Shown here in pieces: positions 28,256-54,100 of a stretch of DNA of 64,000 nucleotides. Made by a program: the position numbers and the translations under genes. Source of the stretch: Anas platyrhynchos (lineage: Eukaryota; Chordata; Aves; Anseriformes; Anatidae). The stretch covers positions 3,098,501 to 3,162,500 of the forward strand of contig NC_092606.1 of NCBI RefSeq assembly GCF_047663525.1. Direction: 5' to 3'. The notes beneath the pieces are model-generated. The model made no database searches and had not been told where the DNA came from. It worked only from the letters and a program-made list of their open reading frames with translations. Numbering within the stretch: the first letter of the stretch is position 1; the number at the start of each line of letters is the position of its first letter.

Positions 28256-29850
28256 TTAATTTACATGTAAGTACATAATAACAGCTCATTGCTAGGCATA
28301 CCTTGCTGGTTAAACTAATGTCTTACAAGAAACAAAAACACAAATGCTCCAATTTATTCATGACTAGTCTTTATGCTGATTATAGATCTAACTTACCTAT
28401 CTTAATTCCTTTTTTTTTCCTGCTTGTCTTTTCTCACCTTGCTATTCAGAAAATACTAAAAAACAACAAAACAAACGTTTGTTATTCTTACAGGCAAAGC
28501 TGAATTAAGTTGTCATTAACTTGAGTTTGTCTTAACTGAATACCTTTAGGAAACTTCTAAGTTAGGAAAAAGGAATTCACAAGTTAAACACTTACTTGAT
28601 GAATGATGTAGCAACTCAAACAGTCAGGCAGGGTGCCCAAGTACTGCAAAGTTGCAGCAGAAGCAGGCAGATTTATAGGGCTGACAGAGCATGATGGGAG
28701 AGTGCTTAAAGGTACAGCTAAAGTATAATACTAGTAAGATTCACTACTCTGAATAAAATCTTAAGGAAAACTCAAGCTAACAGGTATCATTTTATGTCAG
28801 CCTGGGCTTTTCTATAGCATACTAAATACTTGCTAATTACATTTGTTTGAAGTTTACTGCAGTTCAGGTAAGTGTGCTATATGGTTGTTCCACCATGGAA
28901 TCTGAGTGACTGGGGAAAGGACTCCAGCTTAAAGAAAACAGGCAAAAGCTTCCAAGTATGTAATTGGAAACTTATGTGAGTAGAAGAGACTGGTTCTCAG
29001 GGAGGCCTTTCCCAGCAGGTGAGGTACTTAGTTTGGAGAATGTGCAGCTGAATGGTGTTAGTGCAGGCCAGAGGGTGTCAGGGAGAAATTAGTGCTTGGC
29101 CACAGCCTGAGCTGTGCTATAATAGGCTAGTGCTCATGCCTCCAGCACTGGCAGAACAAACTGCTCTTTGTTTCCTTGGAGAGATCTAGCTGTGCCTTAG
29201 TTTGCATTTAAAGCTGATACAAGATCAGGTCTCTGTCATCTGAATTTCATCTATGCTAATGCCCAGACTGCTGCTGCAGCAGAACTTACCTTGAGTGATA
29301 GACAAGAACTGAATCTGTCAAGGAACAAAAGTGAGTAGGGGGAACTTAAGGTTGGATTCTGAATCTGAAACACCCACAGAACTTTGACAGCTTATGTGGC
29401 TCTTCAGACAGTTATGTAATCATATTTGGACTTTTCTAAACAATCTGAACGTACAGCTTACCTAAATGGGGTTCTAATTTGTTGTAGTGTTTTTTTTTCC
29501 TTAATACAGATATTGTATGAATATTGTATAAGTAATCTGAGTACCATATTTAATTTAGAAAACAAACAGCACCTACAAAAAAAATGCTTTGTATGAATAA
29601 GCCTAAGACATATTTGCCCTTCTCTTATAACTATAATAACCAACTTGCCTGGAAAGGTAGGGAGCACAACAAAATATGCTGTGTTTTAAGTCAATCTTGC
29701 ATTGTTGTTGATCCTTTGTTTTTTGTCTGCCACATACTAGTAACATCACCTTACTAGAATAAGGGTGAATATTGGTCAGATATAGAATCAGAGAACAACT
29801 TGTCCTATTTTCTCTCCCAGTTAATGCACTTTCTTCAAGATACAGTGAGA
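28256..29850. other. Tail-to-tail gap between RNFT1 and RPS6KB1
   Basis: About 1.6 kb of unique sequence separates the two convergent 3' ends. I see no coding exon, RNA gene or repeat in it. Confidence 0.6.
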
Positions 29851-29874
29851 ACCCAGTAATATTATCAAACACAG

Positions 29875-29880
29875 TTTATT
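29875..29880 (-). terminator. RPS6KB1: Distal polyadenylation signal, RPS6KB1 side
   Basis: AATAAA on the - strand, about 85 nt after the stop codon of the exon-like block at 29965-30130. It serves either the long RPS6KB1 3' UTR or that candidate alternative last exon. Confidence 0.6.
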
Positions 29881-29964
29881 AAAAAACAAATAACTTAAAC
29901 AATTTATCAGCCAGGTTAGATTTACATTTCATAAATGAAACAAGATAAGTCATTCTCATTTTAG

Positions 29965-30130
29965 TTACAGAGAGGAAAGAAGCAAGTAACTTACATCCAT
30001 GAGCGACATCCTCTCTGATCCGCTTGTCAGCACCATGCTATTAGGACACAGCTCTTCCTCATCAAGCCCACTCAGGCCAGGGTAGCAGCACTGCTTTCCA
30101 CACAGACACCAACACCCAGCACTTGTGATT
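29965..30130 (-). other. Candidate alternative terminal exon of RPS6KB1
   Basis: On the - strand a long pyrimidine tract ending in CTGCAG gives an acceptor whose exon starts at 30130. From there a frame stays open for 54 codons to TAA at 29967-29965, followed about 85 nt later by AATAAA. The peptide is Cys-rich at first (GCWCLCGKQCCY), then acidic (DEEEL). The entry phase matches the phase left by RPS6KB1 exon 14 (ends 34672, two bases of a codon), so splicing 14 to this block would be in frame and would replace S424 and the C-terminal tail. I do not recognise the peptide. An internal GTAAGT donor follows GAT, so it might instead be an internal exon, or plain 3' UTR. Confidence 0.3.
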
Positions 30131-31819
30131 CTGCAGGAGACAGAACAGAGGATGACAAATGGCAATCGATACCCTCTCTAAGAGCCAAAGAAACTAGGTG
30201 AAGGTACCAACCCTTGGTAAAGACAGACTGAGCAGAACTAGCATCTGTCAGGTCGTTTAAGTTCTAAGCATAATTCCACCTCCCTCCTTTTTCCTTCAAA
30301 GCTGTCATGAAAGACAGTTATACTTAGGCCCTACCTACTTCCTAAAAAACAAAAAAATAGGTCACTTGGATTGGCATGTGTTTAAATTTTCAGTTAATTG
30401 CTATTCACATCTATCTTATTCTGCAGTATATTTAGCTCCAGTAAATTGTGAAAGATGAAAAACAGAATAGGGATTACCTTTTTTTTTTTTTCCTACGGCA
30501 GCTGAAGTTTGTTTCTTGAACACAGCTACAAAGCCAAGTTAATCTAGAAGAGAACAATCTGTAGAAGTTCATACACAGAAACCACATACAGTAAATCATC
30601 AAGAATCTAGAGGAAGAATACTGAAATAATTTGCCTCGTTCTTAAAAACTTTTTTTTTTCTCCTTTACTTCAATGTAAACTAGGAAATGGAGTGTGATTA
30701 ACAGTGAGAGCAGTTTGGGAGTTAATATTAAAGAGAATAAGACCCGAAGTACACATCCACCATATTAAATGTTCTCCAGCTGTTCAGCTTTTGGATAGTG
30801 AGAAAAAAAAAGGATATTCAAAAGAACAATTGACTCATTTATTTTTATGTTTTATTATGAGCTAATACCAGGATGACATTCAAATGTCAGATGGCACAAT
30901 TAAGACAGTCTTGGTAGGAATTATTCCAGCATTCCCAAAATTACAATTTAGTACACAAATGGCATCAAATGTATGTATCACTCCCACAGAGAAAAAATGA
31001 TGAAATTCTGAGTATCTTATACCAGAATAGCTTCTGCATTAAATGGGAAAAGAAAAACTGCTGGTAACACAGCTGACCTATAAACCTTTTGTGATAATGA
31101 CCTGCAGAACAAAATACTCCCCTATTTAACATCTAGTAAAAAAAAATATGACTTTTGTTCAAGTTTAAGATTTAATACTTTTATATGGTTAGCCAAAACA
31201 GGTATTAACCTCAGTTTTACTATATTTTTGTAATGCTACAAAAATCCTATAAAATCAAATTATAGTGATTTTTTTCAGTGATTATAATTAAAAAAGCGCA
31301 GCTCATACAAAATAAAAAAAATAAGATTCTATACTCTAATGAAAAATTTAAGACATTTTTAAATGAACAAAAGAAAGCACTTGTTAAGCTCTCCAATATT
31401 CAATGCATTCTGCACTTATCTGAAATAGCCAGACAGGAGCTAGAACTCCACTCCCCTTAGGTCATGACTAGTAATTTTGACACTACTATATATATATAGA
31501 GGATCTATGTCTGATATTTTTACAAATAAATACAGGATAAACCATATTGCATAGTGTGTGCTTGCTGTCTGAGTCACACTCCAAAAGTTTCACAGTTATG
31601 GTAGGGAATTAAACTTATAATCTATGGGATGAAACATTGACAGTACATGAAATTTACTTTTAAAAATGATAAAACTGTGTCTGTAATTAAGCAGTGAATT
31701 CAGACAAACAACTCTTGCCATTCTTGCCAGCCATACTAAACCAACTCTACTGGACAGCTATATCCAGCCAACCAAAAAGCAACTGTTAGCTGTAGCTAGG
31801 ACCAAGAGAGATTTGCCTC

Positions 31820-31837
31820 AAAAAAAAAAAAAAAAAA
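31820..31837 (+). repeat. Poly(A) tract, 18 A
   Basis: An uninterrupted A18 run on the + strand, hence U18 in the RPS6KB1 3' UTR if that is transcribed. No retroposon body seen. Confidence 0.85.
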
Positions 31838-32055
31838 GCTTTAAAGTCAGTAAACATGTTACGAAACCTATGTTAACAAGTGGCACAGAGCAGGCATTGC
31901 TCGCAGTGTTGCCTCTTTGCAAATCTGTATAATACATACACACGTGAGCACTGTGATTGTGGTTTCACAACATGTCACCAGCGGCCATATTACCAAATTA
32001 GAAATGGTAACCTTCCAGTACAATTTCTATCACTAACTTGATTTTCCTTACAAAG

Positions 32056-32057
<2 letters not shown>

Positions 32058-32087
<30 letters not shown>
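32058..32087 (+). repeat. Poly(A) tract, 30 A
   Basis: An uninterrupted A30 run, the longest homopolymer noticed in the window; it reads as U30 in RPS6KB1 transcripts. Such runs are prone to length errors in assemblies. Confidence 0.9.
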
Positions 32088-32088
<1 letters not shown>

Positions 32089-33360
32089 ACCTCCAACAAA
32101 AGGCTTATCAGGAATAAAAAAGTTCTATTTTTTTTGTCCAATCATAAGTATATTTTTGTTGGTTCTTCATTAGTATCACCAAGATATCACTGAATCCTTC
32201 TGGCTTGCAAGTTTTAGAAAACAGCACTCTGATTGGATTCAGCACGTGTAGAGTTTTATGGCTTGGATCCTATGGCTCAAAAAGATTCAGTATACACAGA
32301 ATAAGCAGAATCTATAAAAAATCCCTACTGTTGTGAAACGCTAGAAGTAGACTTTGCACAGTTTGACTAAAGATAATGCAACATGTGGCAGGCAAAAAAT
32401 GACAGGACTTGTATGCAGTTGCATGATCATATACACACGCACACACCATACACACTCTAACTAGTGTAAAGCTCTGCAGATATTAACCCTTTCACCAGCT
32501 ATGTTCATGGAAATGCTTTCTTTAAGGCAGGAAGTATTAAGTAAGGTAAAGTTACCTTTATTTTATTCTTTGTACCTGTAAGTCATTTGTACAGATTATG
32601 ACAATTTCAAAAACATAAATAGTGTCCTTAGAACATGTTTCCTAAATTAAGTTGCTAAAGTTCTGACCCACTGTGGAAGACATTCACTGAAAGGCCATAT
32701 AACATTTTTTTTTCCCTCATACAATCAGCGAATTTATTGCCCCAGCATAGAAAAAAAATTAGTAAATTTAGAAATGTATAATGACAGGGAACTCCCATAA
32801 GCAAAATTTTATTAAAAAAAAATTTTCCTCAAGTTCTTACCCATTGGTTACAAAAAGGTTTATTTGCTTATACTGTGTAGAACTTGCATGTGTTTCCTGT
32901 GGTAATATATCCACATCGACTGACCTTGTGTTCCGATGCACTTTTTCCTGACCTTTTATATGGGTAAGAATCTCGGTATATTCAGCTGTCTCCATCTAAG
33001 TGACTGGCATATACAAAAGTGATGTTTCCCAGTGAAATGTCTGCTGAGGACAAGGATGAAATAAGCAGGACGTGTATTTGAGCCCATGGCTTCCAGTTAA
33101 GCCTAGAACATAGCAGCACTGTGATTTGATTAGATCCATTTGTCTTTGCAGGAACAGGTATTTCAGCTGGGTAAGCAAGTGAAACAGTTCTTTCCCACCC
33201 CGCATTGCCAAGCTGGTAATTGAGTAATTTGCTTATTGATTTTTTGTTTCATGAGGAGAATCAGAACTAGAGCCTTTGCTTTCTTCACAGCAACCAATTA
33301 TTTTGCAGTTTAATTTTGGGATACTTTCCATAATGAGCTGAATCAAAAAAATCTATTTGA

Positions 33361-33390
33361 AAAATATATATTTTTTCTTATATATATAAA
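33361..33390. repeat. AT-rich dinucleotide tract
   Basis: Two short TATATATA blocks separated by a T-run, within the RPS6KB1 3' UTR. Simple sequence only. Confidence 0.7.
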
Positions 33391-33909
33391 AAAACTCATT
33401 AGGTTTTGAATGTGAAATACCAATTAATTTTATCTCTCATCTTTGATTCCACCCCATTGCAGGAAACAGCTTAACCAAGCTTGCATGCTAATTATTCCTC
33501 AGACGCAAGCATATAGGCATTTCATACTTTGCCTAGTGAAAGGGCTAACCCTCCTTGACACATTCACAACTAGACCAGTGATTCTGAAGCAACATCCTGA
33601 CCCTTAATACTGTCAGTTTCAAGCTACCAAGCTGAAAAATCCTTGATAAGGTGAGAAGATGTCACTGCGAATCAGTTAGATGATGTGCCTAGAGTTCTGC
33701 AATACCATTTTCTAAAGTTTTTTATGCACCATTGATTGACAGAAAAAAAAATCCATTTTTCTTTGCTTTCCAAGTCGCTCTGTGCAAGGACTGACTCTTT
33801 GATACTGTCACTTTTTAAAAGTAAACCATGCAAGCCCTCATATTTCAACTTCAAGGGGCTTATGTCCATTCTTTGTTTTCCACCTTCAAAGGCTTAAAAA
33901 ATTGTGTTG

Positions 33910-46547
<12,638 letters not shown>

Positions 46548-46661
46548 GGCGCCGCCGCCGCCCCCTTCCCGGCTGCGCTGCGTGCCCGGGGCCTGCGCCG
46601 CCTCATGGGCCCGCACCCCCCAACTCCGCCACGGCCGCCATCGCCGGCTGCCCGGCCGCGC

Positions 46662-46967
46662 TGCGCATGCGCCCCGCCGCGCCGAGCATGCGCGGAAAGG
46701 GACTCGGCCGGGCGGCCGGGCGCGGAGAGGCGGCCGGGCATGCGCAATGCGCGTCCTCCTCGCTCGCTGCCGGCACGGAGCTTGCGCAGAAAGGGCGGCG
46801 AAGCCGCGGGGAGGGAGCATGCGCAGAGCGCTTTGTGAAGCCGGGAGCCCCGCCGGGCTGCCCGGAGTGCCTGGTGAGCATGCGCGAGGCGGGCTGTTCG
46901 AAGGCGCGGCTCGGGCCGGCCCGGCGGGGAAGCGGCTCCCTCAGGCGGCCGCTCGCGCATGCGCGGT
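46662..46967. promoter_or_regulatory. Cluster of NRF-1-like sites in the divergent promoter
   Basis: Motifs containing GCATGCGC occur at about 46664-46672, 46686-46694, 46738-46746, 46817-46825, 46878-46886 and 46957-46965; the first (TGCGCATGCGC) and last (CGCGCATGCGC) are full palindromic matches to the NRF-1 consensus YGCGCAYGCGCR. Six sites in 300 bp just upstream of RPS6KB1 suggest NRF-1 control of one or both genes. Binding is inferred from motifs; repeated motifs could also reflect local duplication. Confidence 0.6.
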
Positions 46968-47480
46968 CGCTGCCCCAGCGCCTCAGCGCCTCAGTGCGGG
47001 GGGGGCGCCGAGGTCAGCCCTGAGGGGGCGCCCGGGGCCGGGGCCGCCACCCCGTGAGGGTCCTGCTCCGCCGGGGGGGGTCGGGAGGGACCGGGAGGGA
47101 GGCGGCGGCGAGGAGAAAGGCGCCGGGAGCGGGCGGAGGCCGGGCTGTGTGAGGGCCGGGCGGCCCCGCCAACATGGCGGCCCCCCGGGGCGGGCCGGGC
47201 CCTGTCAGCGCTGCGGAGCCCTGACGGGAGGGCCGGGAGCGGGGCCCGAGGGTGTGAGGGGGGCTGAGGGGGCCGGGGGGGAGCCCTCAGCGGGCGTCGT
47301 GTGTGTTGGGGGGGGTTATCGGGGAGGGGGGGCTCGGCCCCGGGCTGGTCTGAGGCTGGCGGGCGCCGCCCGGCTGCAGCGCCGAAATCGGGCCCGGGGG
47401 TTAAAAATCTCACCTACCTGGCCGCAGCGGGGGCCGCTGGCAGGCGCTGGCGGCGTTCCAAAGAATGCTGGTGCAAAGTG

Positions 47481-48148
47481 CTCCAGCACAGCTGGGGTGG
47501 TGGTGGAAAATAGCCCGGAATAACGGAGTCGGTTTGGAAAAACAACCAAACAAACTGTTTTTTTTTTTTTTTTGTATAAATAGAGAAGTGCAAAAACAGC
47601 TACTGCAAAAAGCTGAGTGGGGGAAACGTCAAACATACCAGTACTGTATCAAAAACTTTCCTCTGCGTGGTGGAAGTGTAGGGAATCCCACTGTCACCTC
47701 AGCAGATTTTGGCACCAGGCGCACAGCAGTGCAGGACTGGAAGTCAATGAGACTCGGGGACAGGCTTCATGTTTCTTAAGCCCAGTGGCACTTACTGTGT
47801 TTAATACGCCTTTAGAGCCTAACCTAGAGCTTTGCTGGATTTATAATTAGTCACTTCTACCCTGCCTTATTAAGCAAACATTAGAAAACTTGACTCTCCT
47901 TGCCGTATGGTTGATCTCAGCCCTGTAGACAGACTGATATGTTGTCAAGTGCCACCTGCATTCTTTTGACACTCAGAATAAAATGCTGACAGTCAGTATT
48001 TCACCACAAATAGCCAGTGGTTATTGCGTAGGTCTTTCATCCTCACTAGAGGTTGTCAGAAATCACAAAAGTGATCAGAATTCCACTTATCAGAACTTTT
48101 TTTAGCTTCTGTTTTCCACAGTTACTGAAGGCATACTTTTCTTTTTAG
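47481..48148 (+). other. TUBD1: TUBD1 5' intron
   Basis: Unique sequence between the CpG island and the first coding exon. It includes a T-run at about 47559-47573 and ends in a pyrimidine tract with TAG acceptor at 48148. No coding content seen. Confidence 0.55.
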
Positions 48149-48171
48149 GGTTAAGCACAAGGTGAATAAAC

Positions 48172-51100
48172 ATGTCACTAGTGACAGTCCAGCTCGGACA
48201 GTGTGGTAATCAAATTGGTCATGAGGTGTTTAATGCTATCTGCAGTGATGTCCATGGCACACACGGATTGTGTTCCAAGAAGGAGAATGAATCCTACCAC
48301 GATGCATGTAAAGAACGCTTTTTCATCGAGGCAGAATCTGGAGGTATGATGTTTTAAACATTTCGTTTCCCACAGAGGGTCTGGTTTCCAGCCTAACGCA
48401 GATAAGAATGCAGAAATAATAAAAGTTTTCCCTCCAGTTTTGAAGAATTGTTGCAACCCTCTGCCTTCATGACATCACTAACAACCATGGAAGTAAAATC
48501 ACTGCGCAGTTGAGTGCCTGAGGCCACAGAGCAAGTCTGCCAGTAATGCAGCTGGAAAATGAACATGTGTAACTGACCTTCCCTGCCAAACACCCGCATT
48601 TTCCCCTGTAGATATGTAATACCTGGAATAGGGCCTGGATTGTCTGAATCTGATGTTATCAAACAAGAGATTTCTTTCCTGAAAGATCTGTGTCTATAGG
48701 GTTCAGATCCATCCTTAGAGCAATCAATGGTTCTCCAGAAATCCAGGACACTGCCAAGTTGTTTTCTGTACTAGGTCAGCTTACATGGATGGAAGGAATA
48801 CAACTCGGTCCATGATGCAAGTCTATCTTACACAACAGGTTGTAACATTAGCACTTAGTTTTGTTTTTCTTCCTATCCAGTACCTGTTGCCCGGGCTGTA
48901 CTTGTTGACATGGAACCTAAAGTAATCAGCCAAACTTTGTCAATAGCTGCCAAGTCTGGCTACTGGAAATACGATGATCATTCGCACTTCTGTCAGAAGC
49001 AAGGGTCTGGGAACAACTGGGCAAATGGGTATGAACTCTCATTTCCAACTTCACTAACAAAACTGTAGAGACTAATGAGCTGTCTGCACTCCCTAGGATT
49101 GATACTCTTGCAGCTGTGTGAGGTACAGAGTATGTAACAATTTATTTTTAAGGTAGAAGAGCAACATACATTACAACAAAATTTCTACACTGCTTTTTCC
49201 AAGATAAAATTGTTTACAGTGAAAATGTAAGGTTTTAGAATAGAGTGGATATATTTAAGGAGAGGAAGCAATAAGTGCAATTTATAAACAGATGTTTTGC
49301 AAAACAAATATCGCAGCAGAGGATAGTTTGCCACAGACAGAATGGGTGACATAATTCCAGGTTACATAAGTAATACAAAGAAACGTATCCTTTTTTGAGG
49401 CTGACCTTACTGTTTTTATTTTGCTAAAACCTGCCATGTCTTGCTCTTTTTCCTTTTAAAAGAAAGAAAACCATCTTGTTCCTTTTTTCCAACAGTTACA
49501 CTGTTCATGGGCCTAGACACAAAGAAGCAATCATGAATCTGGTACAAAAAGAAGCAGAGAAATGTGACCGACTTGGTGGATTTTTCACGATAATGAGCAT
49601 GGCTGGTGGTACAGGATCTGGTTTAGGAGCATTTGTGACACAGTGTTTAAGAGATGATTTTCCATCCTCATTTATACTAAACCATGTTATCTGGCCCTAT
49701 GGCACTGGTGAGGTGAATGTCATTTTTCCCAGAGATACTCTGCAAGTTCATAATCACAGACATGGAGAGAGAGCAATTTAAATAAACTGTTTACTTTTGA
49801 TGAGCAAAACAAAATATCTGCAAGTAAAATAAACTAGAAATGAAAAACAGTTCACTTTTTGAACATTAAACTTGACAAAGTAACATAGCTAAAAAATTGC
49901 CTAACATTTGGTTATGCAGTTTCACAAAAAAAAAAAAAAATCCAAATTTATCAAAATTACTAAGATCTCAAGCTAATAACAACAAAACGTTTAAGATTAC
50001 TAATATAATTTCTAAGGAACAGTGCAGTTTCATGAGAAGCTCTACAAGCTAACTATACATTTCCTGTTACAATAATATCTGAACATTATAATCACTTCCC
50101 AGACAGATTCTATTCTGAACTGATATGGGTAACATGATTTTCACAGGTCTTGTTCTCTTTCCATCAAACAGCTGTGCTTGCTCCTGACCTCATTCTGCTC
50201 TTTGGTAAAGAAAATGAGTCACTTCCTAAATCATAATTGAGGAAATGACAGTAGCCAGAGAAATATAAACTAGAAAGAGATTAAGTTGTTTGACTCTCAT
50301 TTGCGTGTTTTTGTGTGGTTTTTTTTTTTTTTTTTTTTTTTCCTGTTCAGGTCATTGTTCAAAACTACAACTCTGTTTTGACTCTGTCACATCTATATCA
50401 GTCATCAGATGCTCTTCTTGTTCACGAAAATGATGTCATCCACAAGATCTGTGCTCAGCTGATGCATATGAAACAGATCTCCTTCAAGGATGTAAATCAA
50501 GTCATTGCACATCAGCTGGGGAGTGTTTTCCAGCCCACTTACACAGCGGAAGATGGCTTACACTATAGCAGAAACCCATTAGGTATCTAACTGTAATATA
50601 ACCACCTAATGCACTCTTATTTATCCTTCTGTACCCGTTTCATTTTGTGAATTTAAGTTCTTCGGTTTCCTTCCTCAAGTTTTTGGATACTTCCCAAGGC
50701 TTAAGAAAAGTGAGGAAAAAGAATAAGTTATTTAGAAGTTCAACCCCAATTTTGTAGCACAGTCAAAACTAGATACCCCAGCTTCTGGTTTCAGTGTTTA
50801 CCAAAAGAACCATGTTTCTCCTTTTTCAACTGACTACAGCCACCCTTGTACCTATTTGCATTTCAGAAGAAATTTCTGCCGGATGGTAATTTTGTACTGA
50901 GTTTTTACATTTTGCATTAGGTTAGAAGTAACCAGTCTCTCTTCTGTTGAAGAGAAACAAACAATGTCAGTTTTGTGAGCAGCTCAGAAGACAAGCTAGC
51001 GTGCAGTTTGGTAGCAACAAGCAATTGGCTGACATTTGGAATTAGAGAAAGGTACTCATATTGCCAGGGGTCTGCTTGTAAAATTAAAATTTCTCATCTT

Positions 51101-54100
51101 CCTATTAATCTTTTCAGCAGTGTATAGGGTTTTTAAGATTTCAAAACAGACTATGAAGCAACACAAATCACTTTAGAATAAGTGTTGCTAACTTGCTCGT
51201 ATAGAACTCAGTAGTAAGTAGGAAGAGTTTGCATTTTGTCTGATGCGTCTGTATACTTGCTAAATGTAAACTTTATATATCTTGTTTTGTTTCTTAAATT
51301 ACTAGATCTTTGTAAAATTCCTCATGCTCTTCTCCCATTTTAACTAGCCTATGAAATAATTTTGTCAAATATGAGCAACTGTTGTTTTTTTTTTTTCTTT
51401 TTTTTTTTTCCAGGAGATTTAATGGAGACATTAGTTCCACATCCTGAATTCAAGATGTTGGGTCTTCGTAACATACCTCAGATGCCTGAAAATTCCCTTG
51501 CATATAGCACATTCAGTTGGCCTGGACTCATCAAACATCTAAGGCAAATGCTTATTGCTAATGCTAAAATGGAAGAAGGTAAATAGCATTCACTCATCTT
51601 CAGCATCCATCACTCTTAAAGCATACATTTTTACAGTTAAAACAAAGCTTATTGTTTCCTGGAGCTCACTAACTTTAGTCAGTCAGTTCAGAAACAAGTT
51701 GCTGCCCTCAGACAGCAGGAATTTGCCTCTACATAGCCAGCTGCTTCTATAACTACTCAGCTGCCACAGCAGCTCCTGGCTTGCTTCTGTTTTTGCTCCC
51801 AGACATCTCTGTTAATTATAACTACTGAAAATATGCAAAGCAAACCAACAGTTTTGGTCGTGTACTTAATTTAAATGATACATTTGGAACATTCTTTGGA
51901 TCATTAGTTTTGCTATGTTTTTTTCTTGTTACACCTTCTACTAATAAAAATCATATGCTTAGCTTTCCCATATCATTTACATTGAGAATTCAGTAAAACT
52001 TCCAGTTATGCAAAGAATGGGCTGGCAGACTGCTAACTATAGAGACAAGTATCTATTTTCTCTGGTAAGACTAGTGACTGCCAGACAAATACTGCTGGAT
52101 GAACTCTGTTTTTCTCTGAGAATTGTGTAATTGCTGCTTAACTAACATGTAGAAACTACAAACCCTAACATGATCTCAGCTTGGGGCAGTGTTAGTTAGC
52201 TAACACTCATCAGCTAGTCTGAATCCGTACTTCATGAAACATTAACTTTATTTTATATCTTCTTTGCTAAAACCTCACAGGTATTGACTGGCAAGTACAG
52301 CCGCCACGTCCAGGCTCCTCTGTTCCCTCCAGCCATTCCACAAACAAGCTGCTGCATTTCAATACTTCCATTGCCAACCTGGTTATCCTGAGAGGAAAAG
52401 ATACGCACAGTACAGACTTAGGTGAGAAGGAAAAGAACAATGTCATAGCGATTCATTTCACATCTCACTGTTTCCTTCACAACCATTTCTGATGAAAGTG
52501 AGGAAAAAAAAAAAAAAGAAAACTAGCAGGGCTAATATTTCCTCTAGAAAGATTTTCATGTCCAAGGACATGTTGTGTAATTGGTTAAAGCTGTTGTATT
52601 TACAACTTGGATTTCTGTTTTTCCTAAAGCATTCCAGGGAAGGAAGAAGAGACTGAAGTCTGTATACATGTTAGAATTCTTAGCTGTGTTGTCTGAAAAT
52701 GTATTTATTCTGGAGTGACGAGCATAGCTCACATATGAAGTACTGATACAAGGGTACACTCCTAGATAACGTAATGAATCTGTTTAAAGCAGTTACATTT
52801 GCAACAGGCTGACCAGTCTGCAGACTTTTTCAAAGCCTGGACTGAGCTGCCAAACCCTGATTGGGTCACCCAGGACTACTGAGATCCAGAAACAACACCT
52901 TGTAGCTTTACATTTATCAAAATGGCTTTCTTATTTCTGCTACAGGAAGTTTCCGAGATCCTTCATTATATACATCATGGTTAAACCCTCAGGATGCTTT
53001 TAGTGCATGGAAAACACCAAGAGCATTTAACAAGTATGAGAAGTCTGCTTCTCTGGTTAGCAATAGCCAGTTCCTGCTGAAACCTCTTGACAATGTTGTA
53101 CGCAAAGCTTGGAATATGTTTGCTTCCAAGTAAGTGAAAATAATTGTGCTCATTTCTTTTCGAGCTGTTGTTATCTTCAGAAGTAGCAAAATCACTGTAA
53201 TAAAACTCTTTTTCAACAAAGTAATTGTGAATAAGCATAAACACTATTCCCACACTTCCGTGGAAACATTTTTATGCTTGAAACATGATGGCAGGGTGCT
53301 TACCTTACACAGAACAGAGCTTATGTTCCATGGATAAACAACAGTACATATTCTAGGGCTGTCAATTTGACCATTTTCTCAATACTAGAGCTCCCAAAAT
53401 TTATAGCGTTCCAGACTGACCATTCTAAAAATAATACACAAACTCTTTCAGTGATCATGCAGTTTCTAAATTGTATACAGACATTCTGGACATTCCAGGA
53501 AATAAGTTCCTAGTTTAGGTCAAAAATATTCTATTACTCAGGCTCCAATTCCATTAGTTTGATTTTTCATTAGAAACAAGAAATCTAAGAAATAATTGAC
53601 TCTTTACTTTGATCACCATAAACCCAAAGTTACCAGGTGTCACAGCAAATGTCTACTAATTCTGAGTTTCTAGCACAGGAATTCTATGTCTAAAAGTCAA
53701 AGGAGAAAGATTGCATCTACTAGCTGCGTTCTTGTTTTTACCACCTGCTACAAAAACACCATTGATGAGTAGTAAGCCATCCTGCACACACAGGCTTAGG
53801 TTTTGCATCTCAAATCTATCAATTATTTTTCTCATTTAATAATCACAGCTCCTTCCGTTTCCCAGTTAGGCCCATTTTGTTAGATGCAATTTTGTCTCTC
53901 AACTAGTATACAAAGTAATAAATGCTATTAGAAATAAGTCATGACTTATTTGTAACTATGAATTACAAAATGAGTTCAAGAGAGCAAGGTAGAAACCAAC
54001 CATCATTTGAAGTTGTTACAGTAACTATACGGCCTGATTTCATGTGTCAGAGGTTTCATTCATCTCTAATGTCTTACAACTTTTCTGCTGTGACCTCCCA

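Larger units (their letters stand above)
29850..33909 (-). other. RPS6KB1: RPS6KB1 3' untranslated region, distal form
   Basis: From the TGA at 33912-33910 the - strand runs about 4 kb to a clear AATAAA at 29880-29875. A 3' UTR of about 4 kb fits the long RPS6KB1 messages known in mammals, so this is probably the distal end. Nearer AATAAA hexamers on the - strand (complementing 32859-32864, 32808-32813 and 32557-32567) could give shorter forms. The region holds A- and T-runs and no conserved open frame, apart from the exon-like block listed separately. Confidence 0.55.

Noticed and set aside
31278..31460. Lys-rich 60-codon frame opposite the RPS6KB1 3' UTR
   Set aside because: AT-rich composition explains the Lys/Asn/Ile content; no family match.
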